From the NCBI GenBank assembly GCA_950106755.1, contig OX467082.1, forward strand, positions 12,648,001-12,712,000: DNA of 64,000 bases, in the 5' to 3' direction. Shown one piece after another: positions 35,363 through 47,678 of this stretch (position 1 is its first letter; every line of letters starts with the position of its first letter). The position numbers were made by a program, and so were the translations under genes. The notes beneath the pieces were generated by a model, which was given only the letters and a program-made list of their open reading frames with translations, was not told the origin of the DNA and did not search any database. The DNA comes from Climacium dendroides (Eukaryota > Streptophyta > Bryopsida > Hypnales > Climaciaceae).

Positions 35363-36296
35363 TATTATAATAAAAGCAAGTTCTAGGCTACCAATTTACA
35401 AGTAAGAGCTTGCTTGGTTTTAAAGATCTATATGGATACCAAGTTGAGCATATAGAGCTATACTCTTAGCACTACAACTTGGTGTCACAAGACCCCATTT
35501 CTACTAGTGTGTTCATTGCAAAAATAGAAGCGCTAAAGCTTTGTACCATTCTAAAGAGCGTATTCAACTACTCTTCAAAAGATTAAATTCAAACTATATA
35601 GATAGTTGATTTATCATGGGATGTTTAAAGTTCAATTAGGATTTACAAGTAAACTACAAGTAGCCATTACAAGACAATGCCGTTGTTGTTTGAAGTAGCA
35701 ATGTGGTCACATAATTTTGCACATTGTACATGCTCATGTAAAAAAATGAGGTGCAAGAGGATGAAAAGAGAATAATTTCATTAATTTGAGGCTAAAGTGT
35801 GCCACTTATAAAACATCTAATATGTTGAGAATTAGTTGCCATATTTGAAGCAATTTGAATACTTGCCTCGAGATGAAGGTACTATTAGATTATATGAAAA
35901 AATTCAAGAAAAGAAAAATGCAAGTGAAAAAACATTTTCTAAGAACTCATATTGAACTTCAAAGTTTAAAAACATAAGCTCAAGAACATTATTAAGGAAG
36001 TCAAAAGGTTTCCCATAGTAAATGGTTAGAGACAAAATATTCTACAATTGTCACTCTCTTAACCTTAAGTAACAAAGAAATCAATATGCTACACTTGGCT
36101 TAGCTATACTATTTAGCAAAGACACTCCTTGTCCATTGGAAAATCATTTTATGTCTTCATAATGACAAGATTGTCAAAAATTATCTTAAAAAATGCAATT
36201 TTTTTTATATTGCCAAATGCCAACGGCATACTACATGAGATCAAAATTTAATAGTCACTTTTATATATTTATTGCAATAAACTCCATCCAATACCA
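35363..36296. other. AT-rich intergenic DNA, no gene recognised
   Basis: No supported frame, exon or repeat boundary was found. Confidence 0.45.
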
Positions 36297-36563
36297 AATG
36301 CACCACTAACCCAAACCCACCATCATCACTTTGTATACATTTTCAAAACCACTATGTCCCCATGTGAAAAAAAATATTTTAGAACAACTACGAAAAAAAT
36401 TGACTCTTTATAACTTTTGCATAAGGTATTCAAATGTTGCATCCTTTGGTGTGTTGGAACCTCCTTTCACTTACCAAAAACAAAATATGAAAATTTGACC
36501 AATCTACTAATAGTGAATAGGCACGATAGCAAAAAATGGAAGTTTGGGGAATACCCACCTTAG
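36297..36563 (+). mobile_element. Repeat family 3, copy B
   Basis: Contains CCACCATCATCACTTTGTAT, TATAACTTTTGCATAAGGTA and CCTTTGGTGTGTTGGAACCT and ends GGGGAATACCCACCTTAG. Matches copies at 31985-32235 (inverted) and 37991-38280. Confidence 0.65.
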
Positions 36564-37990
36564 AAAAAAGAATGGGAGAGGAATGACAAAGTGTGGAATC
36601 TTGACTTGCAAGTTGATTAAATTTAGTCGGGCAAACATAAAGAGGAATGAGGGTGAAGAGGACAATGCTTCATGTATTCCAATTTTGGGTTGTAGTATTG
36701 CATCTAATATGATTTGTTGATGTTAGAATGATCACAAATATTTAAGTTGAATTTTAAAGCACCAAATTTTTGACATTCATTACCAAGTTCAAATAGCTCT
36801 AAAAAATACAACTAAATACTATATCTAGAGTAGATTAATTTCTGTGGGTGTGTTTGGAAAGTGACAATGTCTTGAATACTTTCCATACTAATGAATCCGA
36901 CAATAGAATGCCTAATCATTTTTCATTTTAACTAGTGTCAATGTCACCTTACGTAGAGTACATTGGAATTGTATAATGATGTATTTACAATTGGTGTTAA
37001 GAATGGTACTAGCATAGTGAATCTTATCCAAAATTGCACTTAAATTAAATCTTAATACTAATTGCAAAATCACTCTTAGCACTAATAGAAAATGTATCTA
37101 AAACAACCTCAACACTAGAAATAGCATGTTGGAACAATTCTTCTACAACACCTTTGATGCTAACACATTTACCCTAGAATACCTGAGAAGCCAAATCTTG
37201 GCTTACGGATGATAATAGGAGTTTGTTAAAGGATGCAATTCAATTTTTTTTCATCCATTTTTTTTATGGTCCACTTGTTCTTTCTCACTACAACAGATCT
37301 ATGTGTTATATCTTGAAAATTTCATCAAGGGTGTCTAGCATATTTTTGTATGAATTTGGATGTGTATGCCATGGATGACCTACTTGTAGTGTATTTGATG
37401 ATTTCCAACTCTTCACACTAATTTGAATTTTACATGAAAATGATCTTTTTGAATTTGATTCAAACTTATGAAATGAAGTGAATGAACTCTAATTTTTACT
37501 CCAATTTGAAATTTTTGAAAATTCCATGAAATGAACATTTTATCACATTGATTTGAAAATTGGGCCAATTATCAAGGTCTAATGGAATTCTATTTATAGA
37601 ATTTCACATCAAATTGAAGAAATTATAATATGCTTCACTATAATACACACATATGGTGAAAATTTGAGATATTTTGAGATATTTTTGTATAAGATATATA
37701 AGTGTTTTTTTCAATTTTTCTTCAAAAATCCATGATAATTTCACATCATCACCAATAAATTTGAAAATCTTATGACTTATAGAAGACACGTTATTTCATT
37801 TGAAAAATAAAACAAAATAATTTTCACTCAAAATAGAGGAGAAAAAGAAAAAGAAAAAGGACAAATTAGTTGGTCATAGGCTCCGTCATTCAACAAAGAT
37901 ACCAATTAAAAGCATTGCTGAAAATAAGAAAAGGTGATAAAATTCCCTACATCCAGTCATTAAAAAGATTAGAACCACAAACTTTGCAAG
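36564..37990. other. AT-rich intergenic DNA, no gene recognised
   Basis: The minus-strand frame 37604-37789 is A/T-biased and unsupported. Confidence 0.45.
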
Positions 37991-38280
37991 TAAGGTGGAT
38001 ACACCCAAAGTCACACCTTGCCTAAAACCACCATCATCACTTTGTGTACATCTTCAAAGTCAATATGTACCCACGTGGAAGAAACGATTTTAAAACCTCT
38101 ACCAAAAACACTTTTGACGGGCTTCATAACTTTTGCATACAGTATCTAAATGTCACATTCTTTGGTGCGTTGGAACCACTATTCACTTGCCAACAAAAAA
38201 AACATGGAAATTTCACCAGTCTAATATTAAAAACTAAGCACAGTAGCAAATAAGTGGCGGTTTGGGGGTACCCACATCAG
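37991..38280 (+). mobile_element. Repeat family 3, copy C (both ends visible)
   Basis: The left end TAAGGTGGATACACCCAAAG pairs with the right end, which reads CTGATGTGGGTACCCCCAAA when reverse-complemented. This gives imperfect terminal inverted repeats and defines the family as a TIR element of about 290 bp. No coding capacity. Confidence 0.65.
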
Positions 38281-40169
38281 TGAGGATCTACTGTATTTGA
38301 TTCCAGCATTATTGGCTACTTTCAGTTTGTAACTGATTCTAGAAGTAAGTGCTAAAACTGAGTGTACCAAATCAGTACTTAGTCTATAACTGCATCGATT
38401 CTGGAATGAACAAAAATCCCACCGTCCCAAGCCAGGAAGATGAACTTACAACAATAACCAATGTTTGTAAAACGACAATTTCAACTAAATTAGCCAAATT
38501 TCCAAGTTTCGTGGCATTCTGATTCATGGTATGAAAGTTATGAATTTTTGAGTTATTTTTTAATTTAAAGTTCAGAAGATTAGTTTTACTTTTATTTTGG
38601 TTGTAGCAATGGCACATGACACACTAGTTTCAACTAAATGAGCAAATTTTCAAAAGCCCAAAATGTGACACACAAGTGGGGTTTTTTTCCTTTGATAACT
38701 AGGACTGTTATTGATTTAAGTTTTGGACAATTGTGAAAATTTTTACCAATTTAATGGAAATTACCTTGGAACACTATCCTTGTCTTGTCTACATATCAAA
38801 GAAAAACTACAAAAGGTAATTAGATTCATTTCCAAAACCCTTTCCAATACTGAGCTCTAATTTTGAACCCATTTCCAACTTGTTTATAATCTTATTTTAG
38901 TAAAGTCTACTCTTTTTTGAGATATTGATGGATTCTTGTCCCTTGAATTCTTACTTTTTGAAGAACGGTTTTGGACAAGTTTTGAGGCACTAATAAGGTT
39001 CATGTTATCCTCTAATACTTCAAGTATTCATAGAAATTTTTAAAAAATAAAAATTCAATATAATTGGTTTCACATTGGGTGTTTTTTTTAAAAGGCTAAT
39101 CAACACAAATCAATCAATTATGACTATTGGTAATAGAAGGGGTATTGATTAATTTAATACCTTAATAATTTTTAAACAAAGTTGCCAATCTTGTAAAATT
39201 TTGTAATGAAAGAATTATATCCACATGTAGAGCTTTTCCAATTTATATTGTTTTCTTTCTCTTTGAGGAATACTCAATGAGATTTAGGTTATTATGCAAC
39301 TAGCAATCTTTTTGTCATTGTTGAGTATTAGAATAGAGGGAGAATCTTTGAGAGCTTTTGGTGATCATATTATACACATTGTCCTTTTGAGTGATGAGGG
39401 CTAATTAAAATGTGTTCTATGGGTAAATGCCATTAACCCCTAAATAACATATCCATTGCAAAATGGTTGAACATTATGTTTGAGTTAAATTTAGACTTTT
39501 AAATTGTATTTGAATATTATTCTTATATATTTATTATGTGGCACTACATGATAGACATCAATTATGATTGTCTAGGACTTGCAAAAATTCAATTTGTTTC
39601 ATGCAAAGTTGTCACTATTGTAATTTTGTAGCAAATAGTAAAAATAAAATTTTAAATATTAAAAATCATTTCAATTAATTTGATATTTTTCAAGAAGCAA
39701 AGACAACAATGCAAATTGGTGAGAAGATTTCTTAATTAATTATTTTAAGTTTTACACCCAAAACATTGCTAGTGACCTTTAAGTGAAAACTCCACTATTG
39801 AACTAAATTATTCTTTTTCATATAATGTATATATATGAATATGATATTTTTGGATTGTAAATAAAATATTTTCTTTAGATTCTGATGTTTACATAATTTT
39901 AAATGTAAAATACAAATATTGCAATTTTTTAAAGTAAAAAAATTGGAAAATATATCTAAATTAGATCTAATTTGATTAAAAGGGTAATCATTGCTTGTTG
40001 AGTCATTGAGTGGAGAATTTGAGGGTGATGAATCATCACCTAGGAATGTCAATGTGTTCCTAATTTGGATTTGGTTCCCATCCTAAATTCCCACTTGTGG
40101 GATCCTTCGCATGGTGTCTCTTAGATCTTGGGCAGGTGTATAGGTGCTTTTTGAAGTTCTTAGGTGTGA
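38281..40169. other. AT-rich intergenic DNA, no gene recognised
   Basis: At about 38450-38620 a block is similar to part of 23450-23630 (TGAATTTTTGAGTTATTTTT and TTGTGGCAATGGC-like sequence). At 39436 a TTAACCCCTAAATAAC motif looks like a family 1 left terminus without a partner. No gene. Confidence 0.4.
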
Positions 40170-40526
40170 ATGCAATTTTTGTTGTCTTTCTTCATGGCAC
40201 TTAGCCAAAACACAAATGAGATAGCTTCATACGAACTTCAAGTAACAATTGCAAGAAAATACAAACCTCTTTTTCTTCCTAAAGAATTTTATGAGTCAGT
40301 GGATAAGTCTACTATATCTAAGAGGAGGAAGGCTAGTGCATGTAATAAAGATTTAATGTTGAATGGGTCATTGTATCCTACCATTCCTCACACAAGAAGA
40401 AAGCCAACCTTTCAATCACCTAGTAAATTATTGGAATTTGTTGGTGATAGAGAACTTGGTCTCCTTTGCTATGTGAAGTGGTTGGAAAGCATAGCTGGTG
40501 GGACAATGGAGGTTGTTAAGGAGTGA
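40170..40526 (+). CDS. Unrecognised ORF, 118 codons
   Basis: A plus-strand frame from ATG 40170 (a second ATG at residue 9) to TGA at 40524-40526. Unlike other intergenic frames it is not A/T low-complexity. It has an LPKEFYESVD segment, a basic KRRKAS, a proline-containing LYPTIPHTRRKPTFQSPSK and FVGDRELGLLCYVKWLES. I do not recognise the family. No signal peptide, membrane segment or intron signal was identified, and no clear promoter. It may be one exon of a decayed gene or a retroelement fragment. Confidence 0.3.
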   Translation: MQFLLSFFMALSQNTNEIASYELQVTIARKYKPLFLPKEFYESVDKSTISKRRKASACNKDLMLNGSLYPTIPHTRRKPTFQSPSKLLEFVGDRELGLLCYVKWLESIAGGTMEVVKE

Positions 40527-41241
40527 GAAATCCAAATTGTGATTTTGTGCTCCCATAGAGATGAACTAATTTATAGTTGGGGAAAAGAAACTAGTGAGTC
40601 TCAAGCAATAGTCGAAGGTCTACACTCTGAAATTTGCAATTTATGTAATAGACTACCCTTCCTATAGGGGCATACAACAGTGTGATGTGACAAAATCACT
40701 CCCACATCAAATAATAATTTAAAAAAAATTATTTTATAATATTTGTTTTTATTTTAATATTTTTAAAATTTTTAAAATTTGACTTGTAGTGGCTAGTTTC
40801 CAATATGGAGAACAAGTCTCAAAAAGACCTCTAATGCAACTAAAAACCATTTAATAATTGTGAGGCTTAAGACTATATAAAACTGATTTCATAAATGATC
40901 TCATCAATAGCAAATAAATTGCAAAATTTCCATGTGCAAGGTATAGTTGAATGACTAAACATATCAATTATTTTACAAAGCTTTAATTATCTATGCACCA
41001 ACAAAAATGAATTATCTTTTCACTACAATAATATCTTACAACTTGTGCAATCGACTTATTTGAATTTTTTTTTAACATTTCAATTTATACACATCATTCA
41101 AAGTAAGGAATCAAATTGAAGATACAACAAACATTACAACTTCTCAACTCCCAAAGGACTACAAGGCCACTGAATGGCTTTTGCAACCACTCATTGATTT
41201 AATTATTGTCAAATACACAATTTACTTAGTTACATATTACA
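40527..41241. other. AT-rich intergenic DNA
   Basis: No gene recognised between the ORF and the next family 1 element. Confidence 0.45.
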
Positions 41242-42155
41242 TTAACCTAAAGTCCCAAGTGACACTTAGGAGTTTAGGTAGGTTACTATGACCTCAATTT
41301 TTGGTGATTATTTCAAAAACTTTCTTAGAAGATAGAAAAACTCATTAGCTTTGTGCAAAATATGATTTTTATTTCAATTGGTGTCCAAGAACAATAGTTA
41401 TGCCATCTTAAACATACTTTCACTTTATTGAGCAAAAAAAAATCACAAAAATTGAAATTAAATTAAAATTAAAATTAATTTTCTCTTGTAGATCTTATTT
41501 TTGTCTACATCTAAAGCTTTGATTCATTTTATTTGGATTAGTAATGTAAAAGTTATGTACAATCTTATTTTTGGGCAATCTAAGCATTTCTAAGAAAAAT
41601 ATTTATAAATTCATTTTTGATGCAATTTTTGCAATTTTCAAAAATAATTGTTTGATAAGGTTAACTTTGCTTGGAAGAACAATCTCACCATTAGAATTAT
41701 AGTGTATCAATTCTGTCTTAGAGCTATTAATAATTTAGTATTTTGTTGAATTTTAGACTTAATTTTGCTTAACAATTTTTCAATGAATGAAATTCAAGTG
41801 TTTTAAAAAAAAGAAAAATTCCCCCATTCTCAACTCAAATCTTCAACATAAACAATTTTCAACTCAAACTCAATAGTACAAAAAATTTTAAATAAGGAGA
41901 TTCAAAGTCTAAAAATCTAGTCAAGGATTGTGCAAAAAAACTTGTTTTCTTCGCTTTAAACATAGATATCTTACAATCTACACAGTCAATGTTTCCTAAA
42001 TTTCTATTACACATTCTTGTACTAGTTTAGTGCAAGATCCTACAGTTAGATATAGCAAAAAAAGGGAAATTTCAAGAGTTTTGCACCTTGCAATAGAAAT
42101 GGCAGTTTTGAGTGATTTCTGAAAGAAAAAAAGGCCTTGGGACTTTAGGGGTTAA
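41242..42155 (-). mobile_element. TTAA family 1, copy 4 (both ends intact)
   Basis: Left end TTAACCTAAAGTCCCAAGTG. Right end, reverse-complemented, TTAACCCCTAAAGTCCCAAG. TTAA sits at both outer edges. Length 914 bp. The interior is the inverted form of copies 1, 3 and 5, with landmarks TTTGATTCATTTTATTTGGA and AAAAATCTAGTCAAGG. No transposase frame. It forms the left border of the gene-associated, CG-containing DNA. Confidence 0.85.
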
Positions 42156-42158
42156 TCC

Positions 42159-42191
42159 ACAAGAACAAGCAGACTCAATGCTTGTTCTTGT
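42159..42191. repeat. Perfect 13-bp hairpin
   Basis: ACAAGAACAAGCA (42159-42171), a 7-nt loop, then TGCTTGTTCTTGT (42179-42191). It lies 4 bp beyond the TTAA end of copy 4 and about 1.1 kb beyond the stop codon of the next gene. Confidence 0.8.
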
Positions 42192-43301
42192 AGCTTTGGG
42201 GGATGCAAAGGGTTCTGGCTCACCCTCACCAACTATCCGGGTCCAACAAAAATAATTAAAGAAAACAGAACAACTTCACAGGAAAGAACATATTCAAAAG
42301 CCTAAAAAAAAGTAGACTAATCCAACAAAAATGGAATCTGTAAAACTAGTTCTACGAAAGATGGAGTCGATTTTTATTTTAAAATCACACTCTAGACTTC
42401 CCTCAGTAGCAGTGCTTCAGGACTCAATGACATGAAATTCACAAGAACTGGACACATATTGTACTAAAAAACATTTCATGAACTCATATTCTCAAGTAAT
42501 AGTCCACTTTCGGAAAAATCAATTAGACATCAGAACTCCCCTTAACGCAACTCAAAAATTCCAAACGACTCCAAGTAGGAGAATGCAACATAAAAGACTT
42601 CCTGCATCTTCAAATAATTGAATAAACTTCAGTATTATTTACAAAGCGTCGTCTGTCCACTTAAAAAAATATATATCCACAGAAAGACTATTCAAAGACA
42701 TCAATTTTTGCAACCTAAAGGACTTTCGTGCCCAGAAATACTGAACCCACAATAAAAAGGATGATGGGGTTAGAATCTCCTCACAGTCCCTCAGGAACAT
42801 GCCATCTGGTGCAGAATCTCAACAACGCACATTGAATATGGGTCCAGACAAGAACACAAAACAGATACCCAAAACTAACAACAAAAGGGTCGATAATGAA
42901 AGAGCTGGGGAAAATAATAGATAGACCTCTCAAGTCTGTCACATGGCACAATGGCCAACCAACCAACCAACCAACCAACAGAAATATCGGAAGCCAATAC
43001 CTATCCAAGTGTTAGAATGCCACGAGGCTAAGAAACGTCCGCCTGACTCCGGCAAAAAGTATACAAGCACCATGCCAACCACACGCGCTGGATAGAGGAA
43101 AATGGATCCGTCCCACTGGTCCCAAGCAGCACCTCGGTGCAGAACACACACGCTGCTGGCTTACCAAAACCTGAAAACCGCGGTTGCATATCAAGTTCTT
43201 CACCTTGTCGAAGGATAAGGTCAACGAGGATCTTGAACTCATTTCCATACGACCAATACTTCACACGTGCCTCAGGTCATGAGACTGCACAGCGGGAACT
43301 C
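42192..43301 (-). other. 3' flank of the At4g15545-like gene
   Basis: Composition matches the introns of the gene (plus strand rich in A and C, CG present), so part is probably 3' untranslated DNA. A tetranucleotide CCAA repeat lies at about 42957-42979. Minus-strand frames at 42781-43264 overlap each other and have no known domain. No convincing polyadenylation signal was fixed; AATAAA on the minus strand at about 42373 is far away. Confidence 0.4.
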
Positions 43302-46300
43302 TTAAGACGGAAGATGACGACTCAGGAGGCCATCGAAGGCAGCGAATAAGTCCTTGTTGTCAGGGCCAAAGGTTTCCTCAGCTTTCCGAAGGGTTTCCTA
43401 CAAAGGCGATCAGTAAGAGCGCAATCAGTGGCATGGAAAGGACATTCTGAAATTCGCTGACACGAACACAATGCAACACCGATTGCTCAAAGCTTCATGG
43501 CAGCTGCTAAACCAGTGCAAAAACACCCGAAGATAGATTCGCATGGAAAGATCAGATCGTTAGCACAAGGCACTGCCAATCCAAAACTTCAGCTCATTCG
43601 CACAACAAAAAATGCATCCATTCATTCGTTATGAAACAATGGGAACCACGTACCTCTCGTGTCTGACGGTGAGCATTCAGTTCCTTGATGTTAGCCAAGA
43701 AAGCACTGAATTGTTCATATGATAGACGATTCCTGGGACCAGTTCACAACAAAAACACGGTTCAAGCATCAAAACGACGCAACCGAAAAAACGCACAGTG
43801 CTTCTACAAAGCAAGCAACACAGAAATCCCTACCCCGCAAAAATATAACATCTACGCAATGCAAGAGAAAGTTGCAAGCCATCCAAACAATCACACAGCT
43901 GACAAGGAGCACTTGGATGAGATACCTCGCCTGACGGAAGAAATCCTTGCCATCGACTCGTGGTGTTCGAGCTGTCAAACACAAACAGAACAGTCAGATA
44001 TCGAAACGCACACCAAGACTCCACACGGCGAAAAAACCCTCTCACTTCGGACCCGAGAAAAAATTAGTTTGACCTGTTACTGCACGACAAACAAGCCACG
44101 ACGACTCAAACTCTTCGCCAAGGGGAACACAGAGCAACAGGATGAAGAGAATTTACATGGCAGGGAACCTTGACTTGGTGGGGAGTTCGGAGCAGTGGTC
44201 GACTGGCTGTTGGACTTCGAGGACGGCAGGGAAATCTTGTGGCAGTTGTCACTCATACTCATGCTCCGCCGGGGGGATCCTCGGGCAGATGGGCCTTTAG
44301 GGGATCCACTTGGAGTCAATCTGGGGCTCAACTGGGGGGTACCTCGAGCGGAATTGTTGGCAGAACTATGATAGCCGGAGGGAGGCTTGCATGTCGCACC
44401 TGAGGGAAAAAACAAAAGAGCATGGCAAAATCACTTCATGTGGAGCCTTGGAACAAAAAACAAAAACCATTACCCCAGCGGACACTTCAGGAAGCACAAG
44501 CATTGCACTGCAACTAACAGAACCTGGCACGCACATAGACCAACATGTCGAACACAGATTAGAATAAACAGTCCACAAAGAAAGAAAACTCTGTCAACGA
44601 CATCTAAGAGTCGTGTGAGATCGGTGAAAAGACCGTACCCTGCCGATAGCCGCGTTCTTCGGCGGGGAAGGTGCACTCGGTGTCCACAGACTTCACAGAT
44701 TGGTTGTCGTCATCCAGGAGTTGAGCTCTGCTCACAGTGGACTCAGCTTCTGTACGCGCAACCATCAAAATTTAGCATATATAAACCAGGATTTCTTCGA
44801 CTCAGCTCTATACACATAGACTGCTTGCAGAGAAGGGCTCGCTGCTCACCACAGACCACAGATGGCACACTGCCGTTCATATAACCAACATACGGATCGT
44901 CAAAAACAAACCTTACCAATACCGTGCTCGGGTAAATGACAAGCAAAAAAACGTCCCGACCATATGAAGTCTACAATATGAGGACAAATAGTTCGACTCT
45001 ACAGCTCCAGATTACGCCGAGTCCAATACGACACTAAGGCTACGCGTTCCACATCACAACTACACACAAGCTCCCCGAACCATGGGACGGAACCTCCACT
45101 GGCTATTCATATACGATAAGGCCTAACCGGAGAGAGCATCGAAGAATACGAACAAACGCAAACGAAAAGACAACTTCACAAACTCCTGGCCTTCATCATA
45201 TTCGAAACTGTCCACACTACCATCGTCCCGAAAACGCCAAGCAGATTCAAAATCAGGGCTCCAAAGCATGCTCTGCGAAACAGAGGAAAGGAACTCACGA
45301 GATGCTCTCCGCAGCGCCAGATTAGAATTACCAACTCGCTTATCTCCGCCTTCACCCTGAAAGGCAAAAACAACAACCAAACTCAGACACCAGGTTCTTC
45401 CCGCTCCAGGGAAACCGGGGGGGAAACAATGCCTCCTCCAGAGAAACTTCTTAACTTCCAGAGATTCTCAGAAACACTGAAATTTCCAGAGATTCTAACC
45501 CACCTCATACTACATCCAGATGACACTCGCTCTTCAAAACGTTAAGTGCTAACCAAGAGAACACGACACCACAGACTCACAGATTTTATTACCGAATGGC
45601 AATACTCATGCACCACCTTACAATATACCAACGACACGAATTCCTTTCCCCTTCCCAAACCACACACGGAATAGAAAACTTACGCCGGGACTCTCGTCAT
45701 CCTCCTGGAGCGACTGCATCAGGGTGCGCTTGAAGGTCTCCAGCTGCAGAAAACAACAAAACATAAAAAAAGACTCAAACTCAGGGACCTCGGACTCACA
45801 CAGAAACTCACGACTCAACTCGGAAACATGCCAGTCAAAATCGTTCCTCATGATTCGAATGCACCAACTATACTGCTACAAAAAGGAATCACGAAGAAAA
45901 ACAACAGAATCTTGCAAGCATCCCTGACGACTCGTTCGAACTTCTGGAGGCAAACAAGGACACAATTAAATAACAAATACAGGGCCCCTTCATCATCGTT
46001 CGTTCAAAGAGGAACAAGGATGGAAAATCTTATACTAATCTCCCTCACCAACTCAAGCAAGGTTCCTCCACTTGGACCTGGAAATTCAGGAACGAAAAAA
46101 GACGTGTTCTACTCCACGACAGGACGAGAAAACATCAAGCTCACCTTCGCAACATCACGCATCAGCTTCTTCACTTGACCTGACAACACATTCTTCTCAT
46201 TCGACAGCTTCGTCTGTCAAAAACAATGCAAACGGCAGTCCACGAGGCGGGAAACGGTCAGAAACACGATCCTCCACATATCTCACGCAAGGATACACCA

Positions 46301-47678
46301 ACTCCAAGCAATGCCCACACAACGCTGCTGTCGAATCCGACGTCTGCTTAAAAAAAGCAGGCAGAAAAGCTCGACACAACAACGGAAGACCGCAAACAGA
46401 AAGCACTTCCAGCTGTAATGACGTCGTCAGGGTGGGAACCAACATCCAAGGGTAGGTTCTGGATCACCGGAGGCAAGTTTCACTCACGAAGAGCACCTCT
46501 CATTCTCATAACAACGTCCGTAAGGCGCAAAGCGACGGACTATCCAAGGGAAGGACTGCGCAGACACTGCCAGATAGCTGAACACCTGCTGCCAAACTCG
46601 GGACCACTCGGAATTTCATGCAAAGGCTGTTCATGGAGCACCCAGGCCAAAAAAAAGGGTTCACTCCCGAGGCCATGAAAAAGTATTGCGATGAAGTAGA
46701 AATTCAACCGGAACGGCGGGAAACAAAAATGCCTTGTTGAAGTCAGTCAAAACTATAGGCATCGAACGAAATCCGGCATTGTGATCTCCATACTGGGAGT
46801 CAGAAGGCATAGAACAGCGCGGCGGCACCACAGTTTCGGTGATTGTGCGACTGGATAAACACTCGCACGGTTTTGACCAAGAACTGGGCAAGAAGATGCT
46901 CAACGAATGAAACGCTCGTTGGCTCTCTCTCTTTCTGCCGGCTGCTGTCATGATTGCCAGACCTGGGGCGCCTCGATACTTCCAGTTAGGAGGCATAAGA
47001 TCACTCTCATTGATTGCTTGTCGTGGTCCCGACACTTCTATAATGGGGGATATTCTCACTCATTTCCAGAAAGTTTCCAAATAAATATCTTTCTCAATCC
47101 ATTTGCTGGAAATGGCAGCAAGAAAACCTGATTTTGAAATTTTAAGAGGGTAAACGTTGATCACTAGGGACCGATTCAACTCGATGTTCCGAATTAAATG
47201 CGCACTGCCAACAAAGCTACCTGCCCTGGGAATTTGGCGGAGAATCCGATGGAATAACAGAATAACTGGATCAACGTTTGCTTCTCCACGGAAAGAGAGT
47301 CTCCGACGATTAGGCTTCAGAAACACCGAAGAGAGAGAGAGAGAGAGAAAAAGGCACCGATCACATTGGCAAAACACAAAACGCAATGCAGGGCCATCGA
47401 ATTCCGACCTGTTCGTTCAAAGCGTGCGAGAGACGCGCGCTCGTCTCCTGCAGCGTGCTCTCGGCCTCCACCACGCGCTCCTGCAGGCCGTAAATGACGT
47501 GCTCCTTCTCCGTGAGCTTCTGGCGCAGCTTGGCCGTGTCGCTCTCCAGCTTGGCCACGCGCGCGCCAACGGCCATGGCCGTGATCCGTCGGGCCACATC
47601 GAGCTGCTCGTAGGGATCGGAAGGCAGCACGGACAGCACCTCCTGCGGCAACTCGAATTCGCTTCCATTGGCCATCAT
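43302..47678 (-). CDS. At4g15545/NAIP-like coiled-coil protein, 9 exons, 339 aa
   Basis: Exons in transcript order: 47678-47409, 46213-46145, 45743-45684, 45356-45299, 44749-44639, 44399-44169, 43971-43926, 43732-43654, 43397-43302. All introns are GT-AG with matching phases. Length is close to the Arabidopsis protein (about 337). Residues 9-45 hold the conserved N-terminal block (LPQEVLSVLPSDPYEQLDVA, then RRITAMAV). Residues 40-130 are a heptad-like coiled coil (VAKLESDTAKLRQKL, LSNEKNVLSGQVKKLM, LETFKRTLMQSL). Residues 190-266 are Ser/Pro-rich with SPRLTPSGSPK, likely disordered and phosphorylated. Residues 267-339 hold the signature ARTPRVDGKDFFRQAR, LSYEQFSAFLANIKELNA and TLRKAEETFG. Arabidopsis members are described as NAI2-interacting proteins linked to ER-derived bodies; the general biochemical role is unknown. 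Two adjacent ATGs (47678 and 47675) could start it. Exon 4 is the least certain because it is poorly conserved. Confidence 0.94.
47331..47348 (+). repeat. GA dinucleotide microsatellite in intron 1
   Basis: Nine GA units on the plus strand, read as TC in the transcript, about 60 nt downstream of the exon 1 donor. Confidence 0.9.

Noticed and set aside
43685..44173. Plus-strand ORF of 162 codons
   Set aside because: Antisense shadow covering exons 7 and 8 and their introns; the minus strand carries the conserved protein.
44387..44884. Plus-strand ORF of 165 codons
   Set aside because: Antisense to exons 5 and 6 and flanking introns of the same gene, with no recognisable domain.
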